From contig CM051038.1 of NCBI GenBank assembly GCA_027627225.1, forward strand, positions 38,358,341-38,422,340: a stretch of 64,000 nucleotides of DNA, read 5' to 3'. The notes under the pieces are model-generated. The model saw only the letters and a list, made by a program, of their open reading frames with translations, was not told where the DNA came from and searched no databases. The stretch comes from Congeria kusceri. Its lineage: Eukaryota; Mollusca; Bivalvia; Myida; Dreissenidae. The position numbers and the translations under genes were made by a program. Shown in pieces: positions 1 to 12,800 of this stretch. How positions within the stretch are numbered: position 1 is the stretch's first letter; the number at the start of each line of letters is the position of its first letter.

Positions 1-577
1 TCCACAAATTTAGTGAATTGGTCCATAACGACTAGGATATACCAGGAATTTTGATTTGACACAGGAAGTGGCCAACCAGATCTGTACAAATACGATCCAT
101 TGGGAATGAAACAGTGTATTCCTTCATACGTGAACGTCATGGATGAAGTGGTCGTTTCCTAGAAGTTGTGCAATTTCTGATAAATTCCTTTACATGATTT
201 TTTATCTTATACCAGTAAAAGGATTGCTTAAGATTTGACACAGTTTTATCAACTTCTAGATGAGCAAATAGCTTAGAGCAATGAACAGATTTAATTAAAT
301 CCTTTCTATTCAATAGAGGCACCACTTACTGTTTAGTAACAGTTACATTATCAAATTTTACACTTCGAAATAGTACTTCGTCAACTAAACTTAGTGTATC
401 CCATTGGAGCCACTGATTCCGAACTTCTATTGATTCACCTGCAATTTCATCCCGGCCAGGTATTTCATTGCTCTCCATAAACTTAATAATAGACCTAATA
501 TTAGGGTCTCGCCTTTGAAGTGTTGCTATATCTTTGAGAAGGTCAACGTCCTGGTTAAAATTATAAACTTCCTTCAA
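1..577 (-). mobile_element. Decayed Ty3/gypsy LTR retrotransposon pol fragment (integrase N-terminus)
   Basis: Two minus-strand frames in the same register (577-326 and 325-137), separated by an in-frame stop, resemble the segment before and through the integrase zinc-binding region: His-x7-His (HCSKLFAH), then FYWYKIKNHV and a CTTS where CxxC is expected. Before 137 a shifted frame still reads like the start of the integrase core (VVMDQFTKF). The window cuts off the rest. Stop, shift and lost Cys show it is dead. Confidence 0.8.
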
Positions 578-625
578 TAAGTCTGTCTCTGGTTAATTTA
601 ACGTTTATGTTGTCTTAGTTTAAAC

Positions 626-800
626 CTATTTATTTAAGCTCGATTGCATCGAAAGCCTCAGGTTTATAGAGAAACTCTCGAGACCGTTTCCTGGGAACAA
701 CCAGTACTTGGTGTCTTTGGAAAGGTCTTGAGAACGCTCCCTCAGTGGGGATCGAACCATGGACCTCCCGGTCGCAAGGCGGACACCATTACGACCGTAT
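626..800 (-). repeat. tRNA-derived SINE
   Basis: On the minus strand a tRNA-like head (about 795-735) holds a B-box-like GGTTCGATCCC (plus 748-758), followed by a body ending in GCTTAAATAAATAGG. This is a Pol III-type dispersed unit of the sort common in bivalves. Confidence 0.6.
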
Positions 801-811
801 GCTGTTTTAAA

Positions 812-2400
812 TGGACTTAATGAAGCAACATATCACTATTACTTAACTATATTTCAAATATAATCATTGATTTTAAGAAGGAAATCTGATCTGAAGTTTT
901 CAGTTAGATAAGACTTCATAATAAGTTCAGATTTTTCTCAGGCGCTTTGTGGATATGGCGCCATGTTGTTTTAAGTACACATGTAATACTTCTTAACGTT
1001 ATAAACAGTAATTTTGTAGGCTAACTAAGAAGTATATTCAGATCTAATAGCACGAAGTTCATGCAGATAAAATGATATATTTTTTTCCGATCAGATAGAG
1101 TTGATTATATGCCCGAGCTATTGTTGACTCCGCTATTGAATAATGTTCCGTACATATGACGTGACGCACAAAACTGCGCCAAAAAAAAAACGTTGCAACA
1201 AAAACGTCGCATTTTAACATCATTTAAGGAATGAATTTCATACCTATTGAATGCAAGGGTCAATCTTGCAATTACATCAATTACGCTAAAAATAAATAAT
1301 TATGTATTCTGGCCGTATATTGCTTATTTTTACCACAGTCCCCTGCTATTGTGCGTTACGATACGTTAACCGCACGTGAATATCTAAAGTTACGCCCCTG
1401 GTAACTTGCTAAGTGAACTCTGGCGACCACACTGTAATGAATACATCTACCACCACTCCTTTGCTCCTTGTATGTGTTCATAATCCCCATCCCATTGCGA
1501 ACTATTGTTATGGCGCTCTACATTATACAGTACATAACCACTATGGTTTTTAAAATCCACGTTCGCCGAATTGATTACAGCATGAGCTGAATAAAGTGCT
1601 GCATTCGTCTTATTGCAACCCAGACAACACCTACATATAGCCATGTTTGACCGATAACCGACACAAGGGACATTATCACGAATTCAAGGCGAATTTTCTA
1701 CGCTTAGCGACCTTGCCCTCGGTCTGAATGAACCGGTATGACTCATCCTACAACCATGTCGGATGGGATTGTAAAATATGTCTGCCCGTATCTCACAAAC
1801 GCTTGCAAGTTTAGCTTTAAAATATGACAGTTCTGTTACCAGAGAAATATGTCAGCACTATGCTGTCAGTATGCTGGTAAGAAATTCAATACCAGATTTC
1901 TACTCGAAGCTACATCAAACCCATTCAGAATGCTCAATTGCCGATTGATTGTAAATGATGAATCGAACTCGGAGCTGAACAAGGAATTTTGACATCGGAG
2001 CATAGGCTACAACACACTATACACCACGCATACAGTGTTTATAGAAATTGCCATTGAAATGGCTATGTGAATATGCTAAGAGGGACCTTTAAACGAATAT
2101 GTTTAAAAATAACTACTGCTGCCTGAACAAAAAGTTGAAATAAATATTGTTTATATGCTATTTTTAGATAGATTACATGTTTTTAATTTATGGATTAGTT
2201 TACATGTTTCAAAAATATACAACACACTCAATGTTTGTAATCAAACATCAGATTCAAAATATGATTGTCTTTATTTATTTATTTGTTTTTTTTTAATTGT
2301 TTTTATTGATTGATTTATTTATTATTTTATAAAAATTATGGATTCGATTGCTTTAAACACCGCGACGCAATTAATTATAATAAAACAAACTACTATGTTC
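812..2400. other. No gene recognised
   Basis: AT-rich non-coding DNA between the SINE and the degenerate end of the 77-bp array. I see no conserved ORF, tRNA or clear element; a 198-base minus-strand frame at 1447-1644 has no recognisable domain. Confidence 0.4.
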
Positions 2401-2424
2401 AGCTGTGAAGTATTTATTTAAACA

Positions 2425-3083
2425 AAAGTATGTTTGTACAAAAAGCGATGAATACATAAATGACAACTAAAACAAGAGAAACGTTTTTTATACACAGCCA
2501 AGAGATGAATACATATATGGTACAGGAAAAAGGGTATTTTTGTACATTCCAAAGCGATGAATATACACGTAGATCTATATACAATGTATGGCAATCAAAT
2601 AAAAGTGTTTTTGTTGTAATTCAAAAGCGACGAATATACGTAAATATAAAATGTATGGAAGCCAAATAAACAATAACTTTGGGAGATGAATATGTTATTA
2701 TGTATTATGAAGATACAATGAATGTAAGCCCAATAGAAACGTGTTTTTTTAACAAAACAAAATCGGCGAATACTTAGACAGAACCAAAGAAGACAATGGA
2801 AAACGATCATTATGTACATTAAAATCAAAGAAAAAGGGTCTTTTTGTTAAAAAAAATCATGGTTTAGTCCTACATAGCTTGCAATGAGAATGTCTTTTTG
2901 TACTAGTAAAAGGGATGGATACATAGATTGCAGTCAAAGAAGAAATACCTTTTTGTACAACAAAATCGATTGATATATAGATGGACAAGAATACAACTTG
3001 TTGTTTTTTGTGTACAACTAAAGTAATGCATAGAAGACAAATACAATATTGCCTTTTTGTAGAACAAAAGTGAAGGATACATA
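2425..3083. repeat. Degenerate outer part of the exon-derived array
   Basis: Blocks of roughly 60-80 bases share the pattern GCGATGAATACATA plus CTTTTTGTACAAC. They become less regular with distance from HGSNAT and grade into the clean 77-bp array at about 3084. Confidence 0.6.
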
Positions 3084-3690
3084 GAATGGAAATCAAAGAC
3101 AGAACGGAAGGCGATTACACAGTAATGAATATCTTCTTGCAGTAGATTACGAATACATAGAATGGAAATCAAGGGAAAGAATGGAAGACGATCACAATGC
3201 AATGAATTTCGTCTTGCATTAGAGGACGAATACATAGAATGGAAATCAAGGGAAAGAATGGAAGGCGATCACAAAGCAATGAATATTTTCTTGCATTAGA
3301 AGACGAATACATAGAATGGAAATCAAGGGAAATATTGGAAGGCGATCACAAAGCAATGAATATTTTCTTGCAGTAGAGGACGAATACATAGAATTGAAAT
3401 TAAGGGAAAGAATGGAAGGCGATCACAAATCTATGAATACCTTCTTGCGGTAGAGGACGAATACATAGAATGGAAATCAAGGGAAATATTGGAAGGCGAT
3501 CACAAAGCAATGAATATCTTCTTGCAGTAGAGGACGAATACATAGAATTGAAATTAAGGGAAAGAATGGAAGGTGATCACAAATCTATGAATACCTTCTT
3601 GCGGTAGAGGACGAATACATAGAATGGAAATCAAGGGAAATATTGGAAGGCGATCACAAAGCAATGAATATCTTCTTGCAGTAGAGGACG
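3084..3690 (-). repeat. 77-bp tandem array containing copies of the HGSNAT C-terminal codons and stop
   Basis: The motif GAATGGAAATC recurs at 3084, 3160, 3237, 3314, 3391, 3468, 3545 and 3622 (period 76-77). On the minus strand each unit repeats the end of exon 17 (codons like FVLYCKKIF and the stop) followed by the first 3' UTR bases. The first unit is the gene's own terminus. Confidence 0.9.
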
Positions 3691-3829
3691 AAGCCCAGAC
3701 TGAGCCAGATGATGACGTCCCAGAGCGCCTTGAGCAGCAGCTTCCAGTGCACGGGGTCCACGCGGAAGTTGACCGGAAAGAAGCGGTAGAAGATGTCGTG
3801 GCACAGGTACAGGATCAGGGGGTTCATGC
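3654..3829 (-). CDS. HGSNAT: HGSNAT exon 17: C-terminus and stop
   Basis: Encodes [19 protein letters not shown] through [15 protein letters not shown] and TGA (residues 559-616). The acceptor is CCCCAG. The last codons and the stop belong to the first unit of the 77-bp array that runs on downstream. Some array units read YRKK where the exon reads YCKK. Confidence 0.94.
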
Positions 3830-6800
3830 CTGGGGAACGCTGACAAGTTTTTAAGTTGCACCATCGGTAGTTATATGATACTACATGCATATATTTACAT
3901 TGCATAGGCATTTTAATATGGAAGGGGTATGCATTCATAATCGTATGAACGCAATGCCTTATCACCGGCGTAGTAATATCTGTGTGTCCTATTTTTATGC
4001 AAATTATATTTCGACAAGAATAATTTACATCAACTAAGATGTGTTATACTGTTCAATGTTACTCTTTTTGCATGTATTGTTGACGTTTGATTAAATGTTT
4101 TTATAATTAATATACCTGAACATTTCGTTCCAGTTCTTCTTCTACAAAATCAATTTGACATTTTTTTCACTTTTGCTTGATAGTATTCTATCATGCAAGG
4201 TGTACAAGTGTTATTATTAAAAAAAGCCATTTCGCTAGCAAGTAATATGTACTTGTTATGATATTTTAGGTAAACATTACTTTTCTTAGAAGCGACCACT
4301 GAAAATCTCCATGACGTAACATCGGTTCAGGAACGTAGCTTTAAAATGGATTTGATTTTACATTTTATGTGTCTATTTGCTAGATGAATTTAGATCGTCT
4401 AATTTATTATGCATTTATATCACAGTTAATAATGATGAATTGTTTAACATGTACAATAAAAAAATGCATTTTGAGATTTATATTAAAATGTTTTCCTTTC
4501 TAATACAAGTTATGCCCAGGCAAAGCGAAGTGCTTATATACGCCCGTGTGGATGCTATTGATCGATGACCTAGCTTACACTTCATCACTTGTTTAGTGGT
4601 CATTTGTGGATTGTTTTGCATTTTTCTCGCCGAGTGAAAATTTGGATATATGGTGTGGATTTAAAGACGTTCGCAACAATTTCCTTCATTTTTTGTCCAA
4701 CGACAGATTTTCTTAAAACTTGGCACAAACATGTATTAATGTATCCTAAAACTAAAACAGTCTTAACAAATAGGGGTCACCGTCCTTTTTCCGGAAATAT
4801 TAAATTTTGAATACGGTACCTGTCGGAGCCTTTTTTCAGTTTGTGTTACTTAGAACGTTCAAAAATATAAAGCGTTTATATTCAAACAAAGATGGGGATT
4901 TTTAAATGCATCTTTTTTTTTTAATGTTTCGTTTGGTAATACACACGTGCAGTTTAATGATAAAACGCGTTTTATCTACAGTTATCATTTAAGAAATAAC
5001 TTGTAATGGACACTTAACGAGGTTGTTTTTTGCTTTAAATATGCCTGAGAAAATATAAATAATTTATCAAATATACCAAATCTTTTGTTCCAAACGACAG
5101 ATTTTGTTAAACGATCCCACATGCATGCGTCATTGTATACTGAAACTAGTTTAGTTTTAAAAAAAAATAGGGGTCACCGGCCTTGTTCAGTAAATATTGG
5201 GTTTTGAATACGGTACTTGTCGAACCCCCTTTTTAAGTTTGGATTTTTATCAATGTTTTAAGTAAATAGGATAGTTTTTTTTCAAACAAGGATATGGTTC
5301 TTTCAACTGATATGTTTGTCTATGCTTTGTTTGGCAATATACATGTGTATGTTGATAATAAAAACGCTTTACCTACATTTACTGCTTACATAATGAATTT
5401 GACTGGACATTTAAATGTGTCAAATGGGAACTTCATTTTTATCAAATGCATATTTTGTTCCCAACGACAGATTTTCTTAAAATTTCGCACATACATGCAT
5501 CAATGTATACTTACACCAAAACATTCATACAAAGAAAGGCTCACCGAACTTGTTTGGGAAATATTGGATTTCATATAGGGTACCTGTGTAGCCTTTTTTC
5601 CTGTTTCGTTTTAACATACATAAACAACGTAACAATAGAATGGAGATATTTAATAAATCATTTCTGAACTAAATTTGTTTGGAAATACATTGCATACGTG
5701 TGTTTTTGATTGTTATATATGCTTTATGAACTTTTACTATTAATAATATTTATTTTGAATGGACATTAGAGATGAATTTAGTATATTGTAACCTATATAC
5801 AATATTAAGATTAATGAAGCAAAAGGAGAAATTAACCCAATTATTTTCTTTTTGTTGCAAACGTCTTTAAAGCATTTAAAAGCATTTAAGTCGCCATCTG
5901 CCGTGTTAATAATAAAACAGGATTATCCAGGATCTGTTAAACACTCAGCCTAGGAATTGTGTGAGTTTAAAGTGTCAGAACTCAACTGTGGTATAGAAGT
6001 ATTCATGATGTGGATTTACTGTCTTACTAACAAAGCACCTCTTATTTTATATTAATCTTTCTAAAGCGTTAATAATGTTTGGTGCTTGTTGGCTATACCG
6101 GTCGAAATAGCACTTCTTCTGGATGTCACAGGTATTTTGCATTTGTTTAAGTTACTTTTTTAGTTTTGTAGCGACATGATTTATGCCTATGCAAGGAAAA
6201 TAAAAATGTTATGACTCATAATGTTTACATTAAATTTCATTTGTCGCAGAAAATTGAATGTAAAATAAGGTGAACATTACATTTTTGTAGGGAACTATTT
6301 TATTAATTTTAGTTTGCATTCTATTTTGTGTAGTTCGGTTACAAGGGGCGGTACTTCGCTGTTCCGATAAGAAAACTGCTGTGCGTGATATTTCTCTGAG
6401 AATGGCAATAAAATGCATGTTAAACAAAAATAATATAAAGGAATGCTATGAAATCATCCCAAATATAATGTAAATATAAGGATTGAAATTAATTTTGGTT
6501 ACGTTCATGCGATTATGAACGCAATGGTCAACCTAGCGCTAGCGCGCATCATGGATTTGCCAGTTTGACCATTGCGTTCATAATTGCATGAACGCAACCA
6601 AAATTAAATTCAATTCTTAAATGATTGTTCTTAATATTTAAAACGTATTATATATGTTCTAACGGACTTTGAACTGAGCAAAATTTGCATTTGCTTGGCC
6701 ACTTGGCCTTGGAATATAAAGCTAATAAGAACGTAATACTAATTTTACCGGGTTTTTTTTATATTCATATATGTTCTAATAAAAATGTTGTAAAAATTGC

Positions 6801-9800
6801 ATGTATTATTAGAGGTGAATACCAATTGGTCATATGAAAAGAACCAAAAAAAGTCAGCCGGAAAAAACGTGAACACCGTTGACCAAAATACATTTAAGCA
6901 GTGCTCAGCAATTAAACAACTAAAAACACACGAGAAACATGAATCGTGGCTGACCAAAATAGTGTACAAAATGACACACGCACCTGCGTAGATGAAGGGT
7001 TCCCCACCCCACAAATGAAAGATGTCCACGATGACGTAGAGAAGGGCCAACAGGAAGTAGCCGAAACACGCCGTCACCAGGCTGAACGACACGGACCTGA
7101 AACCGAGGCTACAACGTCAGCAAAATGTACAATCTCCTAGCAAAGTTTTCGTTTGATGGTCTCACCATACACCTCTACAATGACAAAAATATTATAAAAA
7201 CAGAAAATTTGTTTATTACGCATATCAAAGTTGATGTTTTGGACCACTAGCATAGAAATAAAGAATAAATGGTTTTTAAATTATCATAAATGTGGATAAA
7301 TTAATAATTTTGATTCCTTTTATTGGAACTATTTTCATGCCCATTTACGCAGATGGAAACAGTTTGCATATTGGTCAAATTACCCCAAAACGGAAGTCAC
7401 ATCCTCAGGTGTCAGTTAGATAATAAGCACATGTGGTTGAGTGCAGGATGCATATAATTTGTAAAATACAGTTTAAATGATATGTTTTGGTATCATTTTA
7501 AAGGTATATATGTAAGCAATAAGAAAAAAAGACAGTTTTAGTCACTACTTTATCTTAAATGGTTCCCAGCTTCATAACTTTTGGCCCATGTATTCATGCA
7601 CAAAATGGCAGCACCCATGCCTGTCAAAACCGGTGTGTTTATTCTAAGGTAAATATTTTGAGTTACAACGTATAGAAATGTTTGACATGCAGCTTTTTCA
7701 AAAGGTTATGGCCTTATCTTTCCAACAATGTATGGTGATATATTGGGAAGTCGCTTGGTCATGGTAAAAATTGAGATCAAACATTGAATATTTTATATGT
7801 AACAATGAAGGAATTTATTTGCGCATGCGTAACCTTTAAGAACTTTCGGTAAGATTTGTCGTCTGCAAAAATTTTGAAAATGGATGCCTACAAACGCACT
7901 GTAATGAAGAGAATCACTGCCAGATGCCAACTTGACCCCATTAAAGGCTGTATTTTATGGGATGGTTGCTCTAGTGGACATGAGAGGAGTAGATATGGGA
8001 AAGTTAAAGCAAAATGTCCACCAGAGTCACCATCCAAGACCCATTGTGTTCACCGTGTTGTTTTTCAGTTTCATTTTGGCAATTATTTGCACGAGTCTCA
8101 ACGATTATCTCATTTATGTCATAATACTTTGTGTTGCAATCCGTATCATTTAGTTTTAGAACCTGTAACTGTTAATAATGACCGCAAAGTTCGTGTCCGC
8201 ACTGGCCGATGCATTGGCCATGATGACCGTCCGACCTGCCTACTTTGAATAATACCAATTTTCCTAGTTTTGCGAAGTTTACAGATCCTAGTTAGTTCAT
8301 ATTTTATTTTATAATTGTACTTAGATCAGGCTTTCAGCTGAAAAATACATGAAATACATGCATAAAACACTTTAGGGGCCCACGTAAACCCAGACCCTAC
8401 CTAATGGAGTTAGCGGCATCAAAATTTAAATCACCATCACAGTTTGGTTTAATTTGAGTATGTTTTTTAAATGCAGTGATGACAAGAACCAGGACCTCAG
8501 CCGAAACCATCATTTCATTGGTATACAAGTCTGGGTGAAGTGACGAGTCATCAAAACTACTGAACTTTGCAACTACACTGGAGCGTTGGGGCGGGCCGCA
8601 AAGCTGACACAGTCGTGTCCGTACCATCAGTATCTTTGAAGGTTAGCACATGATTATTGTCATGTATTCTACTATCTAATGACTTTTTTTCCAGCCTGGC
8701 ATACTTCTCATCAACTCCAGTAGGAAAAGAAAGAGTTTAACCCTTGTTTGGACTCTCAACCCCGTTTTTGAACTGGACTGTTCGCACGTGAGCTCGACAA
8801 TGTGAAGCCGGCATAGCGACTAGCCTTATCGCAATAAAAAAAACTGTGTGAACTATTGTACATGTACACTTATTGTATCTAAATTACACTAGTAATCACA
8901 ATATTGAGTAAACATGCACAGAAAACCTTTTTATTTTCACAGATTACACAGCAGAGAGTACCTGAAACAGATTGAAGATTGCAAGCGGCTGATCTCACCC
9001 ACAGGCTCAGGTGTGACAGAAAACCGTTAATTAATATCTGGCATTTACATTTTGGGGTCAAAGTCTTTTTTTGTTGTGTGACAGCAGGTCAAATATGTTG
9101 AATGTTATGTAAACAAACACTTTTCTGGGGTCAAATGGCATCTGAAATGCTACATTTATATGGATTTTACCCCCCTAAAATGCAGAAACTTAAAAACAAA
9201 ATTGTTCAAAAGGGATTAAACACCTATTCTATAAAATTTAGAATGCCAATGGAGATTGTTTTCACTTCTGATATTATATATTATGTCTTCCATGCCTATT
9301 AAAACTAAAAGTTGTGCTTTATTCTGAGTTGAAATAATGTTTGCCAAGATGTACCTAAGTACATGTTTTCTGTCGGAATTCTTGTCTCGCAACGCCTTTA
9401 TATGTGGTATTTTCAAATTTACTTTTTTCCAATAAATCCTTATACCAGTGCGATAGGACTTCATGTTCTTTCTCGAAATAGATCAGACTTATGAAAAATG
9501 TGGTTTTTATTCAAATGTGAAAGGGTTGGGTTCTCTTAAAGGTCAAATTACCCCAAAACGGAAAGCTGTCAGTTAGATAATAAGCACATGTGGTTGAGTG
9601 CAGGATGCATATAATTTGTAAAATACAGTTTAAATTATATGTTTTGGTATCATTTTAAAGGTATATATGTAAGCAATAAGAAAAAAAGACAGTTTTAGTC
9701 ACTACTTTATCTTAAATGGTTCCCAGCTTCATAACTTTTGGCCATGTATTCATGCAAAAAAATGGCAGCACCCATGCCTGTCAAAACCGGTGTGTTTATT

Positions 9801-12800
9801 CTAAGGTAAATAGTTTGAGCTAAAACGTATAGAAATTTTTGACATGCTGTTTTTTCAAAAGGTTATGGCCTTATCTTTCCAACAATGTATGGTGATATAT
9901 TGGGAAGTCGCTTGGTCATGGTGAAAATTGAGATTAAACATTGAATATTTTATATGTAACAATGAAGGAATTTATTTGCGCATGCGTAACCTATTGAAAC
10001 AAGATGGAGGAAATGGTATTGTCGTCGCCGTTTTGAATGTTATGATCATGTGACTAAAACAACGCGAGTTGGGACTACTTTCCGAGCTAGCTACAGAGGT
10101 GAATGGAATGTAGACGGTGTGCAAGAGATTGCAAAAATTAAAGCATTTATTTATTCATAAAACTCCAAAACACCCAAGTAAAATATTAACTCAGAGAGTA
10201 ATGTGAAAAACATGTTGGTGAGAAATCGTTTTTTTTTTATAGAAAACTTGCATACAAGTGTGTATTTGATTCTTCATAAGAACAACACTTTTTTTAAGAA
10301 AATATGAAATTAAAAAAGGAGCATTTCCTTCAGTCTTCAGTCATTTAAATGACTGAAGACTGAAGGAAACTTAAGTATTGGATACATTTTCTGGTAGTTT
10401 TTACTTTGCTACATGTGAATCCTAGTACTTATAAAGGTTTTTTTTCTTTGCATCGTAGTTAATCCACTAGGCCTGACAGCAAACTTACCACAAATTTTTG
10501 TTGAGAGGAATAATTCCGTCATTTTTGGAGCAGTTGCACAACCCGGCCCCGATTGCGCCCTGTAGAAAAAATAAGCATTTGTAAAACATTTGCGTTGGCT
10601 CATCATAAGAACACGTGTAGATGCCGAGTGTATATCATTCCATAGCCATCCATACCTTTGACCAGGGATCATATTCACAAAGCTCCTAAGGCATATCTTA
10701 ACTTAAGTCATATTTAAGGGAAAATTTCTAACAAATTGTTGTTGTTAAAGCAATATTTTATATTTTGACACATGACAAAATAAGAAGTGTCGATTGATTC
10801 TTGAACAGATCAAAAACTTTTAAAATAAAAAAAACCTGCCACAAACTTAAGGAATTTTATGATTTTAAGAAATTTACTTAAGTTGTCACTAAGGTGCTTT
10901 GTGTATATATAAATGGGCCCATGGTCCGTATTCACCAACCCATTCTTAATAAAGCATATTTTTGAAACTGTTCTGTTCTAAAAATGCTGTTAAGATGTAT
11001 TTACCTACGTATTTACCAACACTGTTTTTGGTATTTTCTTAATTGAATGTGATTTAACAATAACATAAGTAACATTGGTACCTGCATATTTGCGACCGCA
11101 CTTACCCGGTAAGTATTATTTCTTCAGTCTAAGTCTATTCTGTATTCTTAAGTCTAAGAATGGGTTGGTGAGTACGGACACTGAACTCTATATTGACTGT
11201 CGTCATGTTGATGTATCGTGCCAAAGAGTTACTTGACATTTGAATGTTCAGCAGTTTATGTATAAACAGCATGTGCGTTTGTCGAAATCGCGAATGCAAA
11301 ATGTGTTTATTACGGCTGAATACAATCATGTGAGATGCATTTTCTTAGAAGTAGCATAACATATCGTTTCTTTTTATTTTAAAATTTGAAAAAAACAAAC
11401 AAACAGAGAAGCATCTTTCGAATGCGACCAGACTGCAACATCTGAAACAAAGGAAAGCATGGAGGCTTGTTGTTTTACAATTTTACTGGTTTCTGACCTT
11501 TACGTACCATGATTAGCCACTTACAGGCGATTCTATAAAGGTTATATAGCAGTTAATAGTGGAGAATCCACCGGTGGTGCACTCGAAAGTAGGCCGTATA
11601 TCAAATAGTTCGTTTTTTCTTCTGTCAAAAGACATTTCACATAACGGACACTGGTTTAAATGGTTATTTCCTGAAAACGACGTGCCTCCTGCACATTTTG
11701 ATGTATCGTGGCACAGAATTATTGAAATTTGAATGTTCAGCCGTTTATGTTTAGACAGCATGTGCTTTTGTCGAAATCGCGAATTCACATGCAATCTGTG
11801 TTCATTACGGGTGACTTCAATCCAGTGAGATACAATCTTTTATGAGTAGCATAACATCTATTATATGCTTTTAGGTGAAATATCGAATTTATTGGTGATA
11901 TCTTTTTTTTTTCACTGTTGGAGCAGTGAAATTATAAGATTTAATATTTTCACTGCAGTGAAAATATAACATAAAACGCACTATTTTTCTATAAATAGCA
12001 TTGATCTACCAGTAGTGGTTTACCTCCCTTGGCAAATCTACATGCATGTTCAGTATGTACATACGACGGTTTACAGAAAACACATGATACAAAAATATAA
12101 TTTAGCGACAACGACGCAAAAATTATGGCACTTTTTTCGCACCATACTTATTTTTATGACGTCAGAATACACAGACGTGTGACGTTTAAGATTATCTCGA
12201 GCAATTGTATTTATTTATTGTCCAAAAGCATAAAATAACAAGAAAATTTGTTGATTGATGTTAATGATCGAATATTTATTTCACTCGTAATCATAGAAAA
12301 CTATATTTTCACTCGTGAAAATATTTTTTTATAATCACTCGTGAAATTAAATTCAATCATTTACCGCAATCAACAGATATCCTCTATATCTTTTTTGATT
12401 AATGGTGCTTACTTGAAACCACGCGAGCGTTTACGTAGCGCAATTAATGATCCTTACTTAAAACCGTGTGAGCGTTTAAGCACCGTGATTATTTACCCTT
12501 ACTGAAAACAAATCGAGCGTTTACGTACCGTGATTAATGACCCTTACTTATAACAAATCGAGCGTTTACGTACCATGATTAATAACCCCTACTTAAAACC
12601 AAGCGAACGTTTACGTACCGTTATTAATGACCCTTACTTAAAACCATGCGGGCGTTTACGTTCCGTGATTAATAACCCTTAATTAAAACCAAGCGAGCAT
12701 TTACGTACCATGATTAATGACCCTTACTTAAAACCAAGCGAGCGTTTACGTACCGTGATGAATGACCCTTACTGAAAACCAAGCGATCGAGCGTTTGCGT

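Larger units (their letters stand above)
7373..9992 (+). mobile_element. Putative endonuclease-bearing element with long terminal direct repeats
   Basis: Two near-identical 0.45-kb direct repeats bracket 1.7 kb holding one His-Cys box ORF (7880-8248). The rest (8250-9540) has no recognised domain; a 231-base minus-strand frame at 8397-8627 (Cys-containing) is unassigned. The ends lack the TG/CA of retroviral LTRs and no reverse transcriptase is present. Two unrelated insertions of one dispersed repeat around a lone ORF is the alternative. Confidence 0.5.

Noticed and set aside
3624..3854. Plus-strand 76-codon acidic ORF
   Set aside because: It is the antisense of HGSNAT exon 17.
7856..7879. 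Longer start for the endonuclease ORF
   Set aside because: The upstream extension would begin with TTG; the first ATG is at 7880.
8397..8627. 76-codon Cys-containing minus-strand ORF inside the endonuclease unit
   Set aside because: No recognised domain, and no support beyond being open.
7373..9992. Ordinary LTR retrotransposon
   Set aside because: No TG/CA ends, primer-binding site, polypurine tract or pol-like frames seen between the repeats.
10409..10678. 89-codon minus-strand ORF
   Set aside because: It is a shadow over HGSNAT exon 15, whose true frame is different and bounded by splice sites.
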